Shown in pieces: positions 26,946 to 39,474 of a DNA stretch of 64,000 bases. Within the stretch, counting starts at the first letter, position 1, and every line of letters starts with the position of its first letter. The stretch is from an uncultured Campylobacter sp. Its GTDB lineage: Bacteria > Campylobacterota > Campylobacteria > Campylobacterales > Campylobacteraceae. The translations under genes and the position numbers were made by a program. The DNA is taken from positions 67,107 to 131,106 of the forward strand of contig NZ_CALIST010000055.1 in NCBI RefSeq assembly GCF_938041645.1, written 5' to 3'. The notes under the pieces are model-generated. The model was not told the origin of the DNA. It saw only the letters and a list, made by a program, of their open reading frames with translations, and made no database searches.

Positions 26946-27734
26946 ATGGATGCAAAATTTGCTTTGGAATTTTTGCTTGGTAAGGAAACATCGCTTCTAG
27001 CCAAGCACATTAAGCTACTTAAGGCTGTAGATGAGACTAAAAGTATTACAAAGGCCGCAGAGATCGTAGGAGTGTCGTATAAAAACGGCTGGGACGCGCT
27101 AAATTTAATCAACAACGCGAGCAAAAAGCCGCTCATCGTTCGCACTCAAGGTACTAAGAAAAATAGCGGCTCCGAGCTTACCCCTTACGCTCACAAGCTG
27201 ATTCGCGCTTATGATGCTATCAGCCACGCGGGCGAGACGTTTTTGAGTGAAATTTTAAAGCTTGACGAGATCACCGAAGAGAGCCTTTTAAGCTTAGAGA
27301 AGATCGGCATGAAGCTTTCTGCGCGCAATCAGCTAAGCGTTGAGATTACGGATGTTCAAACAGGCGCTGTAAATTCTCAAATCACGGCTAAACTCGCAGG
27401 TAGCGAAATTTTATGTGCGACAGTAACCGTAGAGAGCGAAAAAAATTTAGGGCTAAAGGTGGGCAAGGATGTGCTGTTTTTATTTAAGGCTCCAAGCGTC
27501 ATCATCGCTAAAGAAGCCTCGGAGAAGCTAAAACTTAGTACGGCGAATCAAATCAAAGGCACGATTAGCGAGGTCAAAATCGGCGCGGTAAACGCAGAGA
27601 TCTGTCTAGACACAAGCTCGCACCAAAATATCACCGCGATCATCACGCGAGAATCTGCCACCGCGATGGCTCTAGGAGTAGGAGATGAAGTAACGGCGAT
27701 CATCGAGCCTAGCGAGATCATTATTGGCGCGTAA
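26946..27734 (+). CDS. modE: ModE-type molybdate-responsive regulator
   Basis: 262 residues. The N-terminal ~115 residues carry a winged helix of the ModE/LysR-like type (LLKAVDETKSITKAAEIVGVSYKNGWDALN is present in parts: SITKAAEIVGVSYKNGWDAL). Two TOBE/Mop-like molybdate-binding repeats follow (NQLSVEITDVQTGAVNSQIT and NQIKGTISEVKIGAVNAEIC). With molybdate bound, ModE classically represses the transport operon; the gene lies ~100 bases before modA, in the same direction. Regulation of modA here is inferred. Confidence 0.9.
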   Translation: MDAKFALEFLLGKETSLLAKHIKLLKAVDETKSITKAAEIVGVSYKNGWDALNLINNASKKPLIVRTQGTKKNSGSELTPYAHKLIRAYDAISHAGETFLSEILKLDEITEESLLSLEKIGMKLSARNQLSVEITDVQTGAVNSQITAKLAGSEILCATVTVESEKNLGLKVGKDVLFLFKAPSVIIAKEASEKLKLSTANQIKGTISEVKIGAVNAEICLDTSSHQNITAIITRESATAMALGVGDEVTAIIEPSEIIIGA

Positions 27735-27793
27735 TAGGGTGAAATTGGGTGCGCAAAATTTTAAAATTTAAGGCGTAAATTTAAAATTTTAGA

Positions 27794-27799
27794 TACAAT
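27794..27799 (+). promoter_or_regulatory. possible -10 box for modA operon
   Basis: TACAAT 37 bases upstream of the modA ATG, which has AAAGG in front. A short TCGG-tgagag-CCGA dyad (27807-27820) lies between; it could be an operator or nothing. Confidence 0.4.
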
Positions 27800-27835
27800 T
27801 CAATTCTCGGTGAGAGCCGAAAAGAAAGGCATAAA

Positions 27836-28603
27836 ATGAAGTTGAAAGCGGTGCTTTTAGGAATTTTAACCGCAGCCGCGCTTAGCGCAGGCGAGGTTAG
27901 CGTAGCAGCCGCTGCGAACACGACGTATGCGTTTGACGAGATCAAGGCGGAATTTGCCAAGCTACATCCGCAAACTACGCTAAATGTGAGCTTGGGTGCG
28001 AGCGGAGCGCTTAGTACGCAGATCAAAAACGGCGCGCCGTTTGATATTTTTATGGCGGCGGATATGAAATTTGCAGACGATCTGCATAAAGAGGGCTTTG
28101 CGACGGCGCCTGCCAAAACTTACGCAAAGGGCAAGGTGGCGATGTTTAGCGTGCGCGGCGTAGATCTTAGCAAGGGGCTTGAAGCTTTAAAAGACCCCAG
28201 CGTCAAAACGATTTCGATAGCAAATCCAAAGACCGCTCCTTACGGTACCGCAAGTGTACAGGCTTTCCAAAAAGCGGGAGTTTACGACGAGATCAAAGGC
28301 AAAATCGTAGAAGCAAAATCGATCGGCGAGGCTCTTTCGCAAGCACTTAAAGCTTCCGACGTCGGATTTATCGCGGCCAGCGCGATGTATGCGCCTAAGA
28401 TGGCAAAGGACGGCTGCAACGGCAAGCCTTGCAAGCAGGGCGAAAATTTCGTCTTGGTCGGTACCGACCTCTACGAGCCGATAGCTCAAGGCATGGTCGT
28501 GCTAAACCGCGCCAAAGACAATGCTGAAGCCAAGGCATTTTATGATTTTATCCTAAGCGATAAGGGCAAAGAGATCTTTGCTAAATACGGATACGAGTTT
28601 TAA
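27836..28603 (+). CDS. modA: molybdate-binding periplasmic protein
   Basis: 255 residues with a signal peptide ending near ALSAGEVSVAAA. VSLGASGALSTQIKNGAPFDIFMAAD is the ligand-binding segment (in part: LGASGALSTQIKNGAPFDIF), and IANPKTAPYGTASVQAF and PIAQGMVVLNRAKD complete the ModA signature. Delivers molybdate to the ModBC transporter for MoCo enzymes; moaA in the same window uses the product. It overlaps the next gene by one base. Confidence 0.95.
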   Translation: MKLKAVLLGILTAAALSAGEVSVAAAANTTYAFDEIKAEFAKLHPQTTLNVSLGASGALSTQIKNGAPFDIFMAADMKFADDLHKEGFATAPAKTYAKGKVAMFSVRGVDLSKGLEALKDPSVKTISIANPKTAPYGTASVQAFQKAGVYDEIKGKIVEAKSIGEALSQALKASDVGFIAASAMYAPKMAKDGCNGKPCKQGENFVLVGTDLYEPIAQGMVVLNRAKDNAEAKAFYDFILSDKGKEIFAKYGYEF

Positions 28604-28995
28604 TGATTAGAGCGAGAATCAACGAAATTTTACAAAAAGACGGCATCCATTCTGTAGGATTTATCGCAGGCGGCATCAAGCTACGTGGCGTATTTCTGCA
28701 GCTAAGTAGCGAGCTTAAGGTGGGTAGCGAAGTTTACGTGGGCTTTAAAAGCACCGATGTGCTTTTATCTCGCGAAGCCCTAAGTGGTGTATCTAGCGAA
28801 AATGAAATTCACGGCAAGGTTATGAGCCTAAGCTTAGGTGAAATTCTATGCACGCTCAGGTTTGAAGGCAAGATAAGCTTTGATGTGCTCATTAGCGCGC
28901 ATTCTGCGCAGGAGCTTGCTTTACGTGAGGGCGACGAGGTTTTCGCATACATTAGCGCCACTGCGATATATATAGAAAAATATGATAACGATTGA
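28603..28995 (+). CDS. Mop-like TOBE-domain protein
   Basis: 130 residues made of two weak TOBE-type repeats (INEILQKDGIHSVGFIAGG... and ENEIHGKVMSLSLGEILCTL). It lacks any DNA-binding or membrane part. Such proteins bind oxyanions or regulate the transporter. The ATG overlaps the modA stop and its end overlaps modC by 14 bases, so it is translationally tied to molybdate uptake. In C. jejuni a similar gene sits between modA and modB (recalled). Confidence 0.8.
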   Translation: MIRARINEILQKDGIHSVGFIAGGIKLRGVFLQLSSELKVGSEVYVGFKSTDVLLSREALSGVSSENEIHGKVMSLSLGEILCTLRFEGKISFDVLISAHSAQELALREGDEVFAYISATAIYIEKYDND

Positions 28996-29830
28996 TTGTA
29001 AGAAAAAAATCAGTGATGATTTCTCGATTGATGCTCGCTTAGAGATTAACAAAGGCTCGTTTGTGTGCCTATATGGGCGCAGCGGCAGCGGTAAGACTAC
29101 ACTGCTGCGCATTTTGGCTGGATTTTTGCGCGCAGATAGTGGTAGCATAAAAGACAGCGATCGCGTGCTACAAGAAGGCAATGAATTCTTAAGTGCGGGC
29201 AAGCGCAGGATCGGCTTTTTGTTTCAAGACTACGCACTTTTTGAGAATATGAGTGTGACGGGCAATCTGCTTTTTGCCAGAAACGATCCGCAAAAAGCTG
29301 CAATGTTGCTTGAAATTTTAGAGCTTAGCGAGTTTGCAAAATCTGGTGTCGAGGGTCTTAGCGGCGGACAGAAGCAGCGCGTAGCACTTGCTCGCGCACT
29401 GATGCAAGAGCCTGAAATTTTGCTACTTGACGAGCCGCTTTCGGCGCTTGATTTTACGATGCGCGAAAAAATCCAAGAGTATTTGATAAAGATCCACGAG
29501 CAGTTTCATCAGACCGTGATCTTGGTAAGCCACGACGTAAGCGAGATTTATAGGCTTTGCAAGCGAGTTTATGAGATGAAGGACGGCAGGATCGTCCGCA
29601 CCGGTACGCCGGAGGAAATTTTTCTTAAAACAAACGGCTCGCAGAAGTTTTCTTTCGCGGGCAAGGTTGTTGATTTGCAAGCACGCGACGGGATCAAAGT
29701 AGCCGTCGTAGCGATCGGCAGCCAGCTGTGCGAAGTGGTGCTAAGCAATGCAGAAGCCGATGGCTTGCAAGTAGGCGATAAGGTCAAAGCGGGTGCCAAA
29801 GCCTTTAATATCACTCTGCGTAAAATTTAA
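28982..29830 (+). CDS. modC: molybdate ABC transporter ATP-binding protein
   Basis: 282 residues. Walker A GRSGSGKTT at ~33-41, Q-loop GFLFQDYALFENM, signature LSGGQKQRVALARAL, Walker B EILLLDEPLSALD, H-loop VILVSHDVSE. The C-terminal ~65 residues form the TOBE-like regulatory tail. It is unusual in preceding modB and being separated from it by 983 bases. Confidence 0.93.
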   Translation: MITIDCKKKISDDFSIDARLEINKGSFVCLYGRSGSGKTTLLRILAGFLRADSGSIKDSDRVLQEGNEFLSAGKRRIGFLFQDYALFENMSVTGNLLFARNDPQKAAMLLEILELSEFAKSGVEGLSGGQKQRVALARALMQEPEILLLDEPLSALDFTMREKIQEYLIKIHEQFHQTVILVSHDVSEIYRLCKRVYEMKDGRIVRTGTPEEIFLKTNGSQKFSFAGKVVDLQARDGIKVAVVAIGSQLCEVVLSNAEADGLQVGDKVKAGAKAFNITLRKI

Positions 29831-30813
29831 ACTTACAGACAAGCTTTTAGGTGCGCCTAAGTAGGAAACTTCAACTAGATTAGAGATTTAAATACAGGCT
29901 CTTGTGGAATTTAGACGAGGGATTTTGCGAAATTTTAGCTAGATTTGCCCGCAAAATACGGTGAGATTTTAAAATTTCATTCGCATCGCGCTTAGATTTT
30001 CGTGAAACACAAAATTTAAACGCAGGCTAGAGTAAAACCGCAATGCAAGACTATATAGCGTGGGGAAAGTAAGCTTAAATTTTAGATTTTGCGCAGACAG
30101 GCGCCGTTAAATTCCTTCTTTGAATTTATTAATTGGCGTGGTCGGTTTATCTTTAAATTTAGCGACTTTTAGCTTACTTTTTTGGCAGGAGTTGCGCGAA
30201 TTCTATCATGCGATCTTGGTAAAAATTTAATGTAAAGCTTCGCAAAAACTTAAATTTTTAGATTTGGAATTTTGCCTGGATTTTGTGGCTTTGAAATTTT
30301 AAAAGCTTTAACGGCTCAAAGCTTGCGTGCTAAACTCGCTTAATTTGCAAGCTGTGGCAAGGTTTTATTAACCCGGCCTTTTAGGTTTATACGAAATTTT
30401 AAAATTTCGTTTTGTCGGGCTCAATGTAATTTCGCTAGGTCGTTCAGAGGGCGTCGTTTAGCCTATCTTTCGTGAAATTTGCGCTCAGATAAATCCTGCC
30501 CGCTCAAGTTTTAAAGCTAAGCTAAGCTTTTTGAAATTTAGCTCAGCAAAATTCGTGACCTTAAAAATTTGCCAGCTTGGTAGAGAGCTTAAAGATTCGG
30601 CAGGATTTGCACGCTTGAAGAAATTTATTAGCCAAGCAATTTATAAAATTCCGCCCAGTTTGGCTTGCACGGAATTTTCAAAATTTCATTTTGCAAAGCC
30701 TTATGACTATGAGGTTTGCGTAAATTCTATCTAGCTTTGCCTCTAAATTTTAAAGTAGGGCTAGGCTTTTAAGATTTTATAGTTTGGGCCCAGCGGCTCG
30801 GCTCGGAGGATAA
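29831..30813. repeat. 983-bp AAATTT-repeat region splitting modC from modB
   Basis: No credible gene. About 30 A/T hexamers (AAATTT, AAATTC, TAAATTT) are separated by GC-richer spacers. A perfect 20-bp palindrome lies at 30391-30410. A 67-codon frame (30531-30734) has a product dominated by Lys-Phe/Glu-Phe repeats and is not supported. Any modB promoter must lie at the right end. Confidence 0.75.
30391..30410. repeat. 20-bp perfect palindrome
   Basis: ACGAAATTTT followed directly by its reverse complement AAAATTTCGT, within the modC-modB gap. Same core as the elements at 37734-37755 and 52148-52165. Confidence 0.85.
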
Positions 30814-31503
30814 ATGTTTGAAATTCTAAAGGGGCTCGATTACACGCCGTTTCTCGTTTCATTAAAGCTTGCCAGCTTGACGACGCTCGCGTTGTTTATC
30901 ATCTGCGTGCCGCTTGCGTTTTTTATGGCGAGAAAAAATTTCCGCGGCAAAAGCGTGATCGAATCGATCATCTCGCTTCCGCTGGTGCTGCCGCCATCGG
31001 TGCTAGGCTTTTATCTACTCGTTTTTCTATCGCCGTATTCGGTGCTAGGGGAGTTTTTTGACAAACACTTCGGACTTCGGCTCGTATTTAATTTCAGCGG
31101 GCTAGTGATCGCAAGCTGTATTTACTCGCTGCCGTTTATGTTTTCGCCGCTAGTTTCGGGCTTTCGCTCGCTTCCGCGCTCGCTTTTTTGGGCGTGCGAT
31201 TCGCTAGATAAGAGCTATTTCTCCAAGCTTTTTCGAGTCGCGTTGCCCGCGATTCGCCATTCTATGCTTAGCGCGCTAGTGATCTGCTTTGCGCATACGA
31301 TGGGCGAGTTCGGCGTCGTGCTGATGATCGGCGGCAGCGTGAGCGAGCAGACTAAGGTTGCCTCCATCGCGATCTACGAAGCGACCGAGACGCTCGATTT
31401 TGCGCAGGCTCACGCGTATTCGGCGCTGATGCTTATATTTAGCTTCGTGGTACTTTTAATGATGCATTTTTTGGGTGCGCGCGGAGCGAAAATCAAAGCT
31501 TAA
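30814..31503 (+). CDS. modB: molybdate ABC transporter permease
   Basis: 229 residues with about five to six membrane helices. The N-terminal FLVSLKLASLTTLALFIICV, LPLVLPPSVLGFYLL and the EAA-like loop SLDKSYFSKLFRVALPAIR followed by HTMGEFGVVLMIGG are the ModB signature. GGAGG precedes the ATG. Its separation from modA-modC by a repeat region is unlike the usual modABC order. Confidence 0.93.
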   Translation: MFEILKGLDYTPFLVSLKLASLTTLALFIICVPLAFFMARKNFRGKSVIESIISLPLVLPPSVLGFYLLVFLSPYSVLGEFFDKHFGLRLVFNFSGLVIASCIYSLPFMFSPLVSGFRSLPRSLFWACDSLDKSYFSKLFRVALPAIRHSMLSALVICFAHTMGEFGVVLMIGGSVSEQTKVASIAIYEATETLDFAQAHAYSALMLIFSFVVLLMMHFLGARGAKIKA

Positions 31504-31554
31504 ATCGGCTTTAAAACGAAATTTGCTAAAATCCCGCAAAATTTGGAATTTGGC

Positions 31555-34500
31555 ATGAAAAACAAAAAAGACTTCGTTACCGAAAGATTTAACGCCGCCT
31601 TGATTTTAGGCACTGCGTTGCTTACGCTTGTAGTAGTTTGCGAGATTAGCTTTTTGCGCACTAGGATCGCTACGCAGCTTGATTTGCGGACGCGCACGGC
31701 GATTACTTTACTTAAAAATACCGACGAGTCGCTTTTTAGCGAGCTTGAAATTCTAAAAGAAACTATCCTTTCTTTAGACGCAAGGCACGAAGCTATGCAA
31801 AGCAAGCTTTATGCGGATTTGATCCGTAATGTCGTAAAATCTTCTCATAGATTTGACGCTATTTTTTATCTGCGCGCCCGCGGCGCGGAGCAGGAGAGCT
31901 TGGCGCATTTTTCATCGGATGCGCGTATTTCGGATCTTGGCGAGATACGGCTTGCGGATATCGCAAGCGAGCTAAAAAAGGATGAATGGGTATCGCGCTA
32001 TATGATGATGGATGGGGCATGGCGGTATTTTTTAATCAAGCGCGTAAACGCTGATTCATATCTGCTAGGTTTTGCCAACACTGCTAGGCCGATTGCCAGG
32101 CTCTCTTCGCTGGGAGATATTTTGGTCTTTAACGCCGAAGGTAAATTTTTTAACGCTCCTGGCAGCGTAACCGATATATTAGGGCAGGATTTTGATTTTT
32201 CGCGCCTAGGCGAAGTGGTGAGCTTTGAAGACGAATCTGGGCTAAGCTTTGCATATCTTGCAAAATTTGGAGATAATTTTGTAATGGCTCGCGAACGAGC
32301 CGGCTATTTTTTGGGCGCGGACGATTTTATCGTCGTAGCGCTGGCAGTAGCGATTTTAGCTTATTTAATCCTTCTAATTTCAAATTTTACGTTTTTAAAA
32401 AAGCGCGTTTTTATCCCGCTAGCGGCAGTTCAAAACGCGCTGCGCCAAGGGGATTATCACTCCAAAATTCGCGATATAGAAGCGCTAAATCCGCTAAGTT
32501 CCGTCTTAGAAATTTCTAAATCCATAGACGAGGTTTTGAAGTCTAATCTGCGCCACGGAGATTTTAGCCTCAGCTTTAAAGATGCGCTAAAATACAGCTC
32601 CCTTTCAGTGCTTAGCATCGATAACGTCGCAGGCACGATCGAAAGCGCTAGCAACGGCGCACGCGAGCTTTACGGCGATGACGTCGTAGGACGGAATATA
32701 TTCGCACTGCAAGTAGGCTCGTTTTACGATCACGCCTATCAAACCCAGCGCGCAAACTATGTCAAAGAAAACTATGTCGTAACCCGCCAAGAAACCAAAA
32801 ATGGTGTCAAAGACCTCTATGTTAAAAAATCTTATATTCGCGACGGAAGTAAAATTTCAACTCTTTTTGTGGTGCTGGATGCGTCAAAATATCGCAGATT
32901 TTACGATGAGACTAAGCAAAAATATGAGTATTTAAATCACGCCCCTATCGTTACGCTCGTGTTTGACTACACTTCGGGCAAGATCGTGGATGCTAGCAAA
33001 AATATAAAAGAGCTTTGGGGTTACGAAGCGGCGCAGTTTTTAAGCGGCGAGATAAGGCTATGGGATTTGCTGGATGAAAAGGATGCGAATGAGGCTAAAA
33101 ATGAAATTTTAAACCGCTTAGCCGATATGCCCGCAGAAGAGCTAAGCTTTTCTCAAAGCTATAAAATTCGCCACAATGACAATATCCGCTATAGCTACGA
33201 AGTGAGCATCTATGTCAAAAAGTCCGCCGCCAGGGCTGCGTTTTATTTTCAAAATATCGATGACGATGTTAAGGTGATCCGCGGCTTGCAGGAGGATTTG
33301 GACTTTTACCGCACCGTAATCGAGACTAGGAATTTTTGCACCTGCTTAATCGATCTTGACGCGCAGACGCTGTCGTTTGATAAAAATTACTTTAAAATTT
33401 TAAAATATCGCGGCAAAAGGCTAAACACTGCGATGAGCTTTGGGGAGTTTAGTTATGAAATTTACTTCGCGGATTTAGAGAATTTTAATAAAATGATCCG
33501 CGAATGCACCGCCGGGCTTAGGAGCGATTTTAGCTGCGAATTCCGTCTGCGAAACGCCGCTAATGCCTATACTTGGATCAGTATGCAAGGCTACGTCACA
33601 GAAAAGCACGGCTCTCGCTCTCGCCTTGTAAAAACTACGCTCGAAGATATCAGCTCGCGCAAGCAGACGGAGCTGGAGTTAAATTTAAACGCTAACGTGT
33701 TTTCGCGCTCGCTAGAGGCGATCTTAATTACAGATGAGAGCGGTCGAGTGCTGCGCGCTAATAACGCCTTTTATGAAATCACCGGCTATAGCGAAAGCCA
33801 AACTATCGGCAAAATTCCAAATTTCTTCGCTCCTACAGAGGGTGGGGCAGACGTGATGGAGAGGATTAGAAAAAATCTAGTTGGCAAACAGACCTCCTAT
33901 AAAGATGAAATTTACGGACTAAAAAGAGGTGGTGGCACCTTTCCTGCGCTATTTACGGCGATCGCGATCAAGGACGATTTTTCGCTTACTTCAAATTTCA
34001 TCTTGATGTTTACCGAAATTTCGCAGATCAAGCAAAAAGAGAGCGAGCTAGCCAAGATCGCCCATCACGACGCGCTTACCGGGCTTCCGAACAGAGTGTA
34101 TTTTATGAAGGCTGCGCAGAGATTTACCGCAAACTCGGGCGAAAATTCTAAGCTTATGGCGGTGCTTTTCATCGATTTTGACGGCTTTAAAGCGATCAAT
34201 GACACCTACGGGCACGAGGTTGGCGATATGTTTTTGCAAGCGATCTCAAAGGCGATGAGCGGGCTGCTGCGCAAGGGCGATATCTTAGCGCGCCTCGGCG
34301 GCGATGAGTTTGGCGCCATTATCGGCGATCTGCAAAGCAAGGACGCCGCGCATGTGCTATTAGACCGTCTGCTTGGAATTTCAAAGATGAAATTTAACCT
34401 CAAAGGCAACGAAATTAGCGCAAGCATCAGCGTTGGCGCAGCGTTTTACGACGGCAGCGAAAAGATCGATTTTCCAGGACTTTTATCGCGCGCCGATAGA

Positions 34501-35618
34501 GCGATGTATCGCGCCAAAACGAGCGGCAAAAACCGCTACTGCATCTTTGAGCGCGCCGAAGCAGACGGGCCTAGCGAGGAAGGGATTGCTGCGGCGATCG
34601 AAGAGGGGGAGTTTTTCGTGCTCTATCAGCCGATCATTAGCGGAGCGCAGATTTACGGGTATGAGCTGCTTTTACGCTGGGATCGCGGAAAGCGCGGAAT
34701 TCTTGCCCCGCAGGATTTTGCGCAGATATTAAGCGAGCCGCGATTTGAGTTGCCGATCTCAAAATTTGCGTTTTCAAAGATGATGGAATTTAATGCTCAA
34801 ACGGGCGCAAACTGCTCTATAAACGTAAGTTTAGCCGTGCTTACAAACGACGAATTTTACGATTTCGTAGCTCACAGCTTGCGAGACAGAGCTAATGCAA
34901 AAGGCGAGTTGATGTTTGAGATAACCGATTTTAGCGAGCAAAATTTTAAGGAATTCACCCCTGCGCGTGGGCGTTATGCAGATCTTGGGGTTAAATTTGC
35001 TCTTAATAGTGCAAATAAAAGCAATATTCCATTCTTGAATGCCCAGCCTTTCGATGTCGTTAAAATCGACCGCGAGCTCTGCCTTGACATAGGCAAGAAA
35101 AAAAATGCTATCCGAACGATGGTGGAGATCACGGGTAAGCTAAAGCGGGAGTTTGGTTTTGCTCTCGGTGCTCAAGGGGTCGAAAACGCGCTGTCGCTGC
35201 GGCTCTTAAACAATTTGAAATTTAACTATCTGCAGGGAAATTTTATCGCAAAAGCGCTTGATCGCAGGGAGATAGACGCTTTCATCGCGCGATTTAAAGA
35301 TACGCCCAAGCTCGCAGCCATCGATAAAGATGAGTTTATCAGCTTTTTAAACGCGCTTGATTACAAGGACTTGGCGCTAAGCTTTATCGCGCGTAGCCAA
35401 ACGGGCGAGCTTAGTCCCGGCGAGTTTGAAAGCTATAGAGCGAAATTCGGCGAAATTTTAAATAAAACTCAAAGCGCAGGCAGCGAGAAATTTGCGCTAA
35501 CTACAGAAATACGTAAGCAAATTTTAGATATTCTTTCGCTTGATTACCGCGTTTTGGCAAGCTTCATTCAGAGCTTTAAAACGCGGCTGAATCAGTTCAT
35601 AAGCGATTTGGAGGCAGC

Positions 35619-35622
<4 letters not shown>
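31555..35622 (+). CDS. very large PAS-GGDEF-EAL-like signalling protein, EAL probably inactive
   Basis: 1355 residues from ATG 31555. Membrane helices near 15-35 and 260-280 bracket an extracytoplasmic sensor. Four PAS-like segments follow (about 350, 460, 590 and 725: e.g. ILITDESGRVLRANNAFYEI). The diguanylate cyclase motif GGDEF is intact at 915-919 after AHHDALTGLPNRVYF. The C-terminal EAL-like domain keeps Glu1037 (ELLLRW) and INVSL, but the metal-binding Asp pair is missing (ADLGVKFALN) and the later glutamate is Gln (GAQGVEN). It therefore probably makes c-di-GMP or binds it, not degrades it. Overlaps the HisZ-like gene by four bases. Confidence 0.9.
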
Positions 35623-37729
<2,107 letters not shown>

Positions 37730-37733
37730 ACCC

Positions 37734-37755
37734 GGTGAAATTTTAAAATTTCACC
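37734..37755. repeat. 22-bp perfect AT palindrome after purA
   Basis: GGTGAAATTTT followed directly by its reverse complement. As RNA it could fold only with a tight turn, so a DNA-level role or a weak terminator is possible. Longest of the palindrome family in this window. Confidence 0.8.
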
Positions 37756-37804
37756 CGTTGCGGGCGGCGCGACCGCTCATAGAACTGAATTTAAAGGAAC
37801 GATC

Positions 37805-38356
37805 ATGCGAATACGACTACCACACGTGCCATATATCGCGCATAAAATAGCGCTGGATCTGCTAAACTCGGGCTGCGTTACGCTTAGTGCGGGCATAGAG
37901 CCAGTCGCCAAGGAAGCGGACGAGATCATAAGGGTCGATCTGCAAAAAGAAAGAGCGATAGACGAGCGCGCAAATGAGCTGATAGATGAGCGCATAAGCG
38001 AGCTAGATGAGATGAGCGTGAATAAAAAAGATATGTTTTGGCTCATCAAACGCCACATCGCAAACGACGAGAATTTTGAGCTAAATTTCGAGGATCGCTA
38101 CGGCACCATATCGCATAAAATTTTAGAAACCGTTTGGAAGAAAAATTTGATCGATTACAAAGTCTCCGAAAACAGGTTAAAGACGATAATTTATAACGCG
38201 ATCGAGGAGTATTTGAAAAGCTACCAAAAGATCGAAGACGAGGTCTATGAAAAGATCGAGGGCTACAAGCAAAAATTGATCCCAGGCACCGAAGAATACG
38301 AGCTTGTGTTTGAAAAGCTCTACGAAGAGGAGCTAAGAAAACGGGGCATGCTGTAA
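37805..38356 (+). CDS. DUF507-family protein
   Basis: 183 residues, highly charged and helical: RIRLPHVPYIAHKIALDLLN at the N-terminus and a later FEDRYGTISHKILETVW repeat-like block. This matches the DUF507 family of epsilonproteobacteria and Aquificae; function unknown. AAAGGA lies before the ATG. It overlaps carA by one base and follows purA, an order I recall from C. jejuni. Confidence 0.85.
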   Translation: MRIRLPHVPYIAHKIALDLLNSGCVTLSAGIEPVAKEADEIIRVDLQKERAIDERANELIDERISELDEMSVNKKDMFWLIKRHIANDENFELNFEDRYGTISHKILETVWKKNLIDYKVSENRLKTIIYNAIEEYLKSYQKIEDEVYEKIEGYKQKLIPGTEEYELVFEKLYEEELRKRGML

Positions 38357-39474
38357 TGAATGCGTATATCTACATAGAAAACGGCATCTATCTGCAAGCC
38401 AAGGCGTTCGGCAAGGGCGGCAGCGCATTCGGCGAGCTCGTGTTTAACACCTCCGCCACGGGCTACGAAGAGATCATCTCCGATCCCAGCTACGCGGGGC
38501 AGTTCATTATCTTTACGATGCCCGAAATCGGTATCGTAGGGATCAACGAAAACGACAAGGAAAGCTCTAAAATCCACGCCAGCGGAATTTTCGTAAGAAA
38601 TTTTAACAACGAGCCTTCAAATTTCCGCTCGCAGATGAGCCTAGAAGATTATTTTCTGCAAAACGGAAAATTCGGCGTTTACGACATCGACACCAGATTT
38701 TTAACCAAGATGCTGCGCGATCAGGGCAGTTTGCGCGCCTTCGTCTCTACCGAGATCAGCGATAAGGCGGCTCTTAAAAAGGCGCTTAGCGAGTCTGCGC
38801 GCATAGAGGAGATCAACTACGTAAGCATCGTAAGCACGAAGGCGCCGTATAAGCACACATCTGGTCGCTGGGACGCCACGCGCGGAAGCTACGCTCAGCC
38901 CGCAAGCTGCGGCAAAAAGATAGCCGTGATCGATTACGGCGTAAAGCGAAACATCCTAAACGAGCTTTGCGATCTGGGGCTCAGCGTCGAGGTTTTTCCG
39001 CATGACGTTACGGCAGAGAGCCTGATTGCTAAGCTTAAAGATGGGCAGATCGACGGCGTGTTTTTATCAAACGGCCCTGGCGAGCCTCGCATGCTCAAAG
39101 AGGAGATCGCGCAGATCAAAAAGATGGTTGAGGCGCGCGTGCCGATTTTTGGAATTTGCCTAGGTCATCAGCTGCTAAGCAACGCGATGGGATATGAGAC
39201 CTACAAGCTGAAATTCGGCCAGCACGGCGCAAACCACCCCGTGCAAAACCTGCGCACCAAATCGATCGAGATCACCGCGCAAAACCACAACTACAACGTC
39301 CCCGAAACGATCGCGCAGATCTGCGAGATCACGCACCGAAATCTTTTCGACGGCACGATCGAGGGCGTGCGCTACAGAGACTATCCCGTATTTTCGGTAC
39401 AGCACCACCCCGAAGCCAGCGCAGGGCCTACCGAGAGCAAATATATCTTCAAAGAATTTCTTGAAATTTTATGA
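38356..39474 (+). CDS. carA: carbamoyl-phosphate synthase small chain
   Basis: Glutaminase subunit giving ammonia to CarB for arginine and pyrimidines. The N-terminal domain has FGKGGSAFGELVFNTSATGYEE; the amidotransferase domain has the nucleophile Cys in IFGICLGHQLLS, the FLSNGPGEPR loop and the catalytic HHPEASAGP. 372 residues, normal. carB is not in the window. A strong hairpin follows at 39495. Confidence 0.96.
   Translation: MNAYIYIENGIYLQAKAFGKGGSAFGELVFNTSATGYEEIISDPSYAGQFIIFTMPEIGIVGINENDKESSKIHASGIFVRNFNNEPSNFRSQMSLEDYFLQNGKFGVYDIDTRFLTKMLRDQGSLRAFVSTEISDKAALKKALSESARIEEINYVSIVSTKAPYKHTSGRWDATRGSYAQPASCGKKIAVIDYGVKRNILNELCDLGLSVEVFPHDVTAESLIAKLKDGQIDGVFLSNGPGEPRMLKEEIAQIKKMVEARVPIFGICLGHQLLSNAMGYETYKLKFGQHGANHPVQNLRTKSIEITAQNHNYNVPETIAQICEITHRNLFDGTIEGVRYRDYPVFSVQHHPEASAGPTESKYIFKEFLEIL

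Noticed and set aside
27804..27823. Short dyad before modA as ModE operator or riboswitch
   Set aside because: Only four paired bases around a six-base loop; no match to a known ModE or Moco motif that I can recall. Kept only as a remark in the promoter entry.
30531..30734. 67-codon frame in the modC-modB gap
   Set aside because: Product consists of Lys-Phe/Glu-Phe steps caused by AAATTT words; no ribosome site or promoter.
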